DNA from: Comamonadaceae bacterium
GTDB taxonomy: Bacteria; Pseudomonadota; Gammaproteobacteria; Burkholderiales; Burkholderiaceae
Reading direction: 5' to 3'
DNA length: 6,216 nt
Assembly (NCBI GenBank): GCA_947455875.1
Contig: CANGSD010000082.1
Coordinates: 1-6,216 of the forward strand
In this document: one piece after another, positions 6,209-6,216 of the stretch
Numbering within the stretch: the stretch's first letter is position 1
Layout: each line of letters opens with the position of its first letter
Notes under the pieces: model-generated
Databases searched by the model: none
Told to the model about the DNA's origin: nothing
Seen by the model: the letters and a program-made list of their open reading frames with translations, nothing else
Made by a program: the position numbers and the translations under genes

Positions 6209-6216
6209 GATCCGCG

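Overview
The window is a GC-rich stretch of bacterial chromosome. Codon style, gene order and protein sequences look like a betaproteobacterium of the order Burkholderiales, probably Comamonadaceae or a relative. That placement is inferred from sequence style and remembered family features, not from a search. All genes are on the + strand and coding density is high. The only sizeable non-coding gap is about 120 bp (4082-4201). No RNA genes, mobile elements, CRISPR arrays or attachment sites were seen.

Region 1 (1-4081) is the downstream part of a sugar-acid uptake and catabolism operon. It begins inside the gene for a TRAP transporter large membrane subunit (DctM family, last 84 residues). 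This is followed by a UxaA-family (altronate/aldonate) dehydratase, an Ldh-family (malate/L-lactate/diketogulonate type) NAD(P)-dependent oxidoreductase, and a fumarylacetoacetate hydrolase (FAH) family enzyme. Spacing is tight: 29 bp, a 1-bp TGATG overlap, and 0-18 bp. The likely logic is uptake of an aldonate-type acid, dehydration to a 2-keto-3-deoxy acid, and further conversion by the FAH enzyme as dehydratase or hydrolase. This matches the non-phosphorylative sugar-acid routes described for Herbaspirillum and Acidovorax. The substrate, and the step done by the Ldh-family enzyme, cannot be settled from sequence.

Region 2 (4082-4201) is a short AT-rich intergenic segment: 21 G+C of 60 in 4121-4180, in an otherwise GC-rich window. 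It probably carries the promoter of the next gene, plus a short hairpin and a 6-bp direct repeat. A good ribosome binding site (GGAG) precedes the last gene.

Region 3 (4202-6208) holds one separate gene for a membrane-bound sensor phosphatase: TM helix, large periplasmic Cache-like domain, second TM helix, then a cytoplasmic SpoIIE/RsbU-type PP2C phosphatase with all expected metal-binding motifs. It is probably the input of a partner-switching (anti-sigma/anti-anti-sigma) system whose partners are not in the window. A strong inverted repeat lies at the 3' end of this gene.

Nothing in the window is clearly a new system. The open points are the exact sugar-acid pathway and the signal and partner of the phosphatase.
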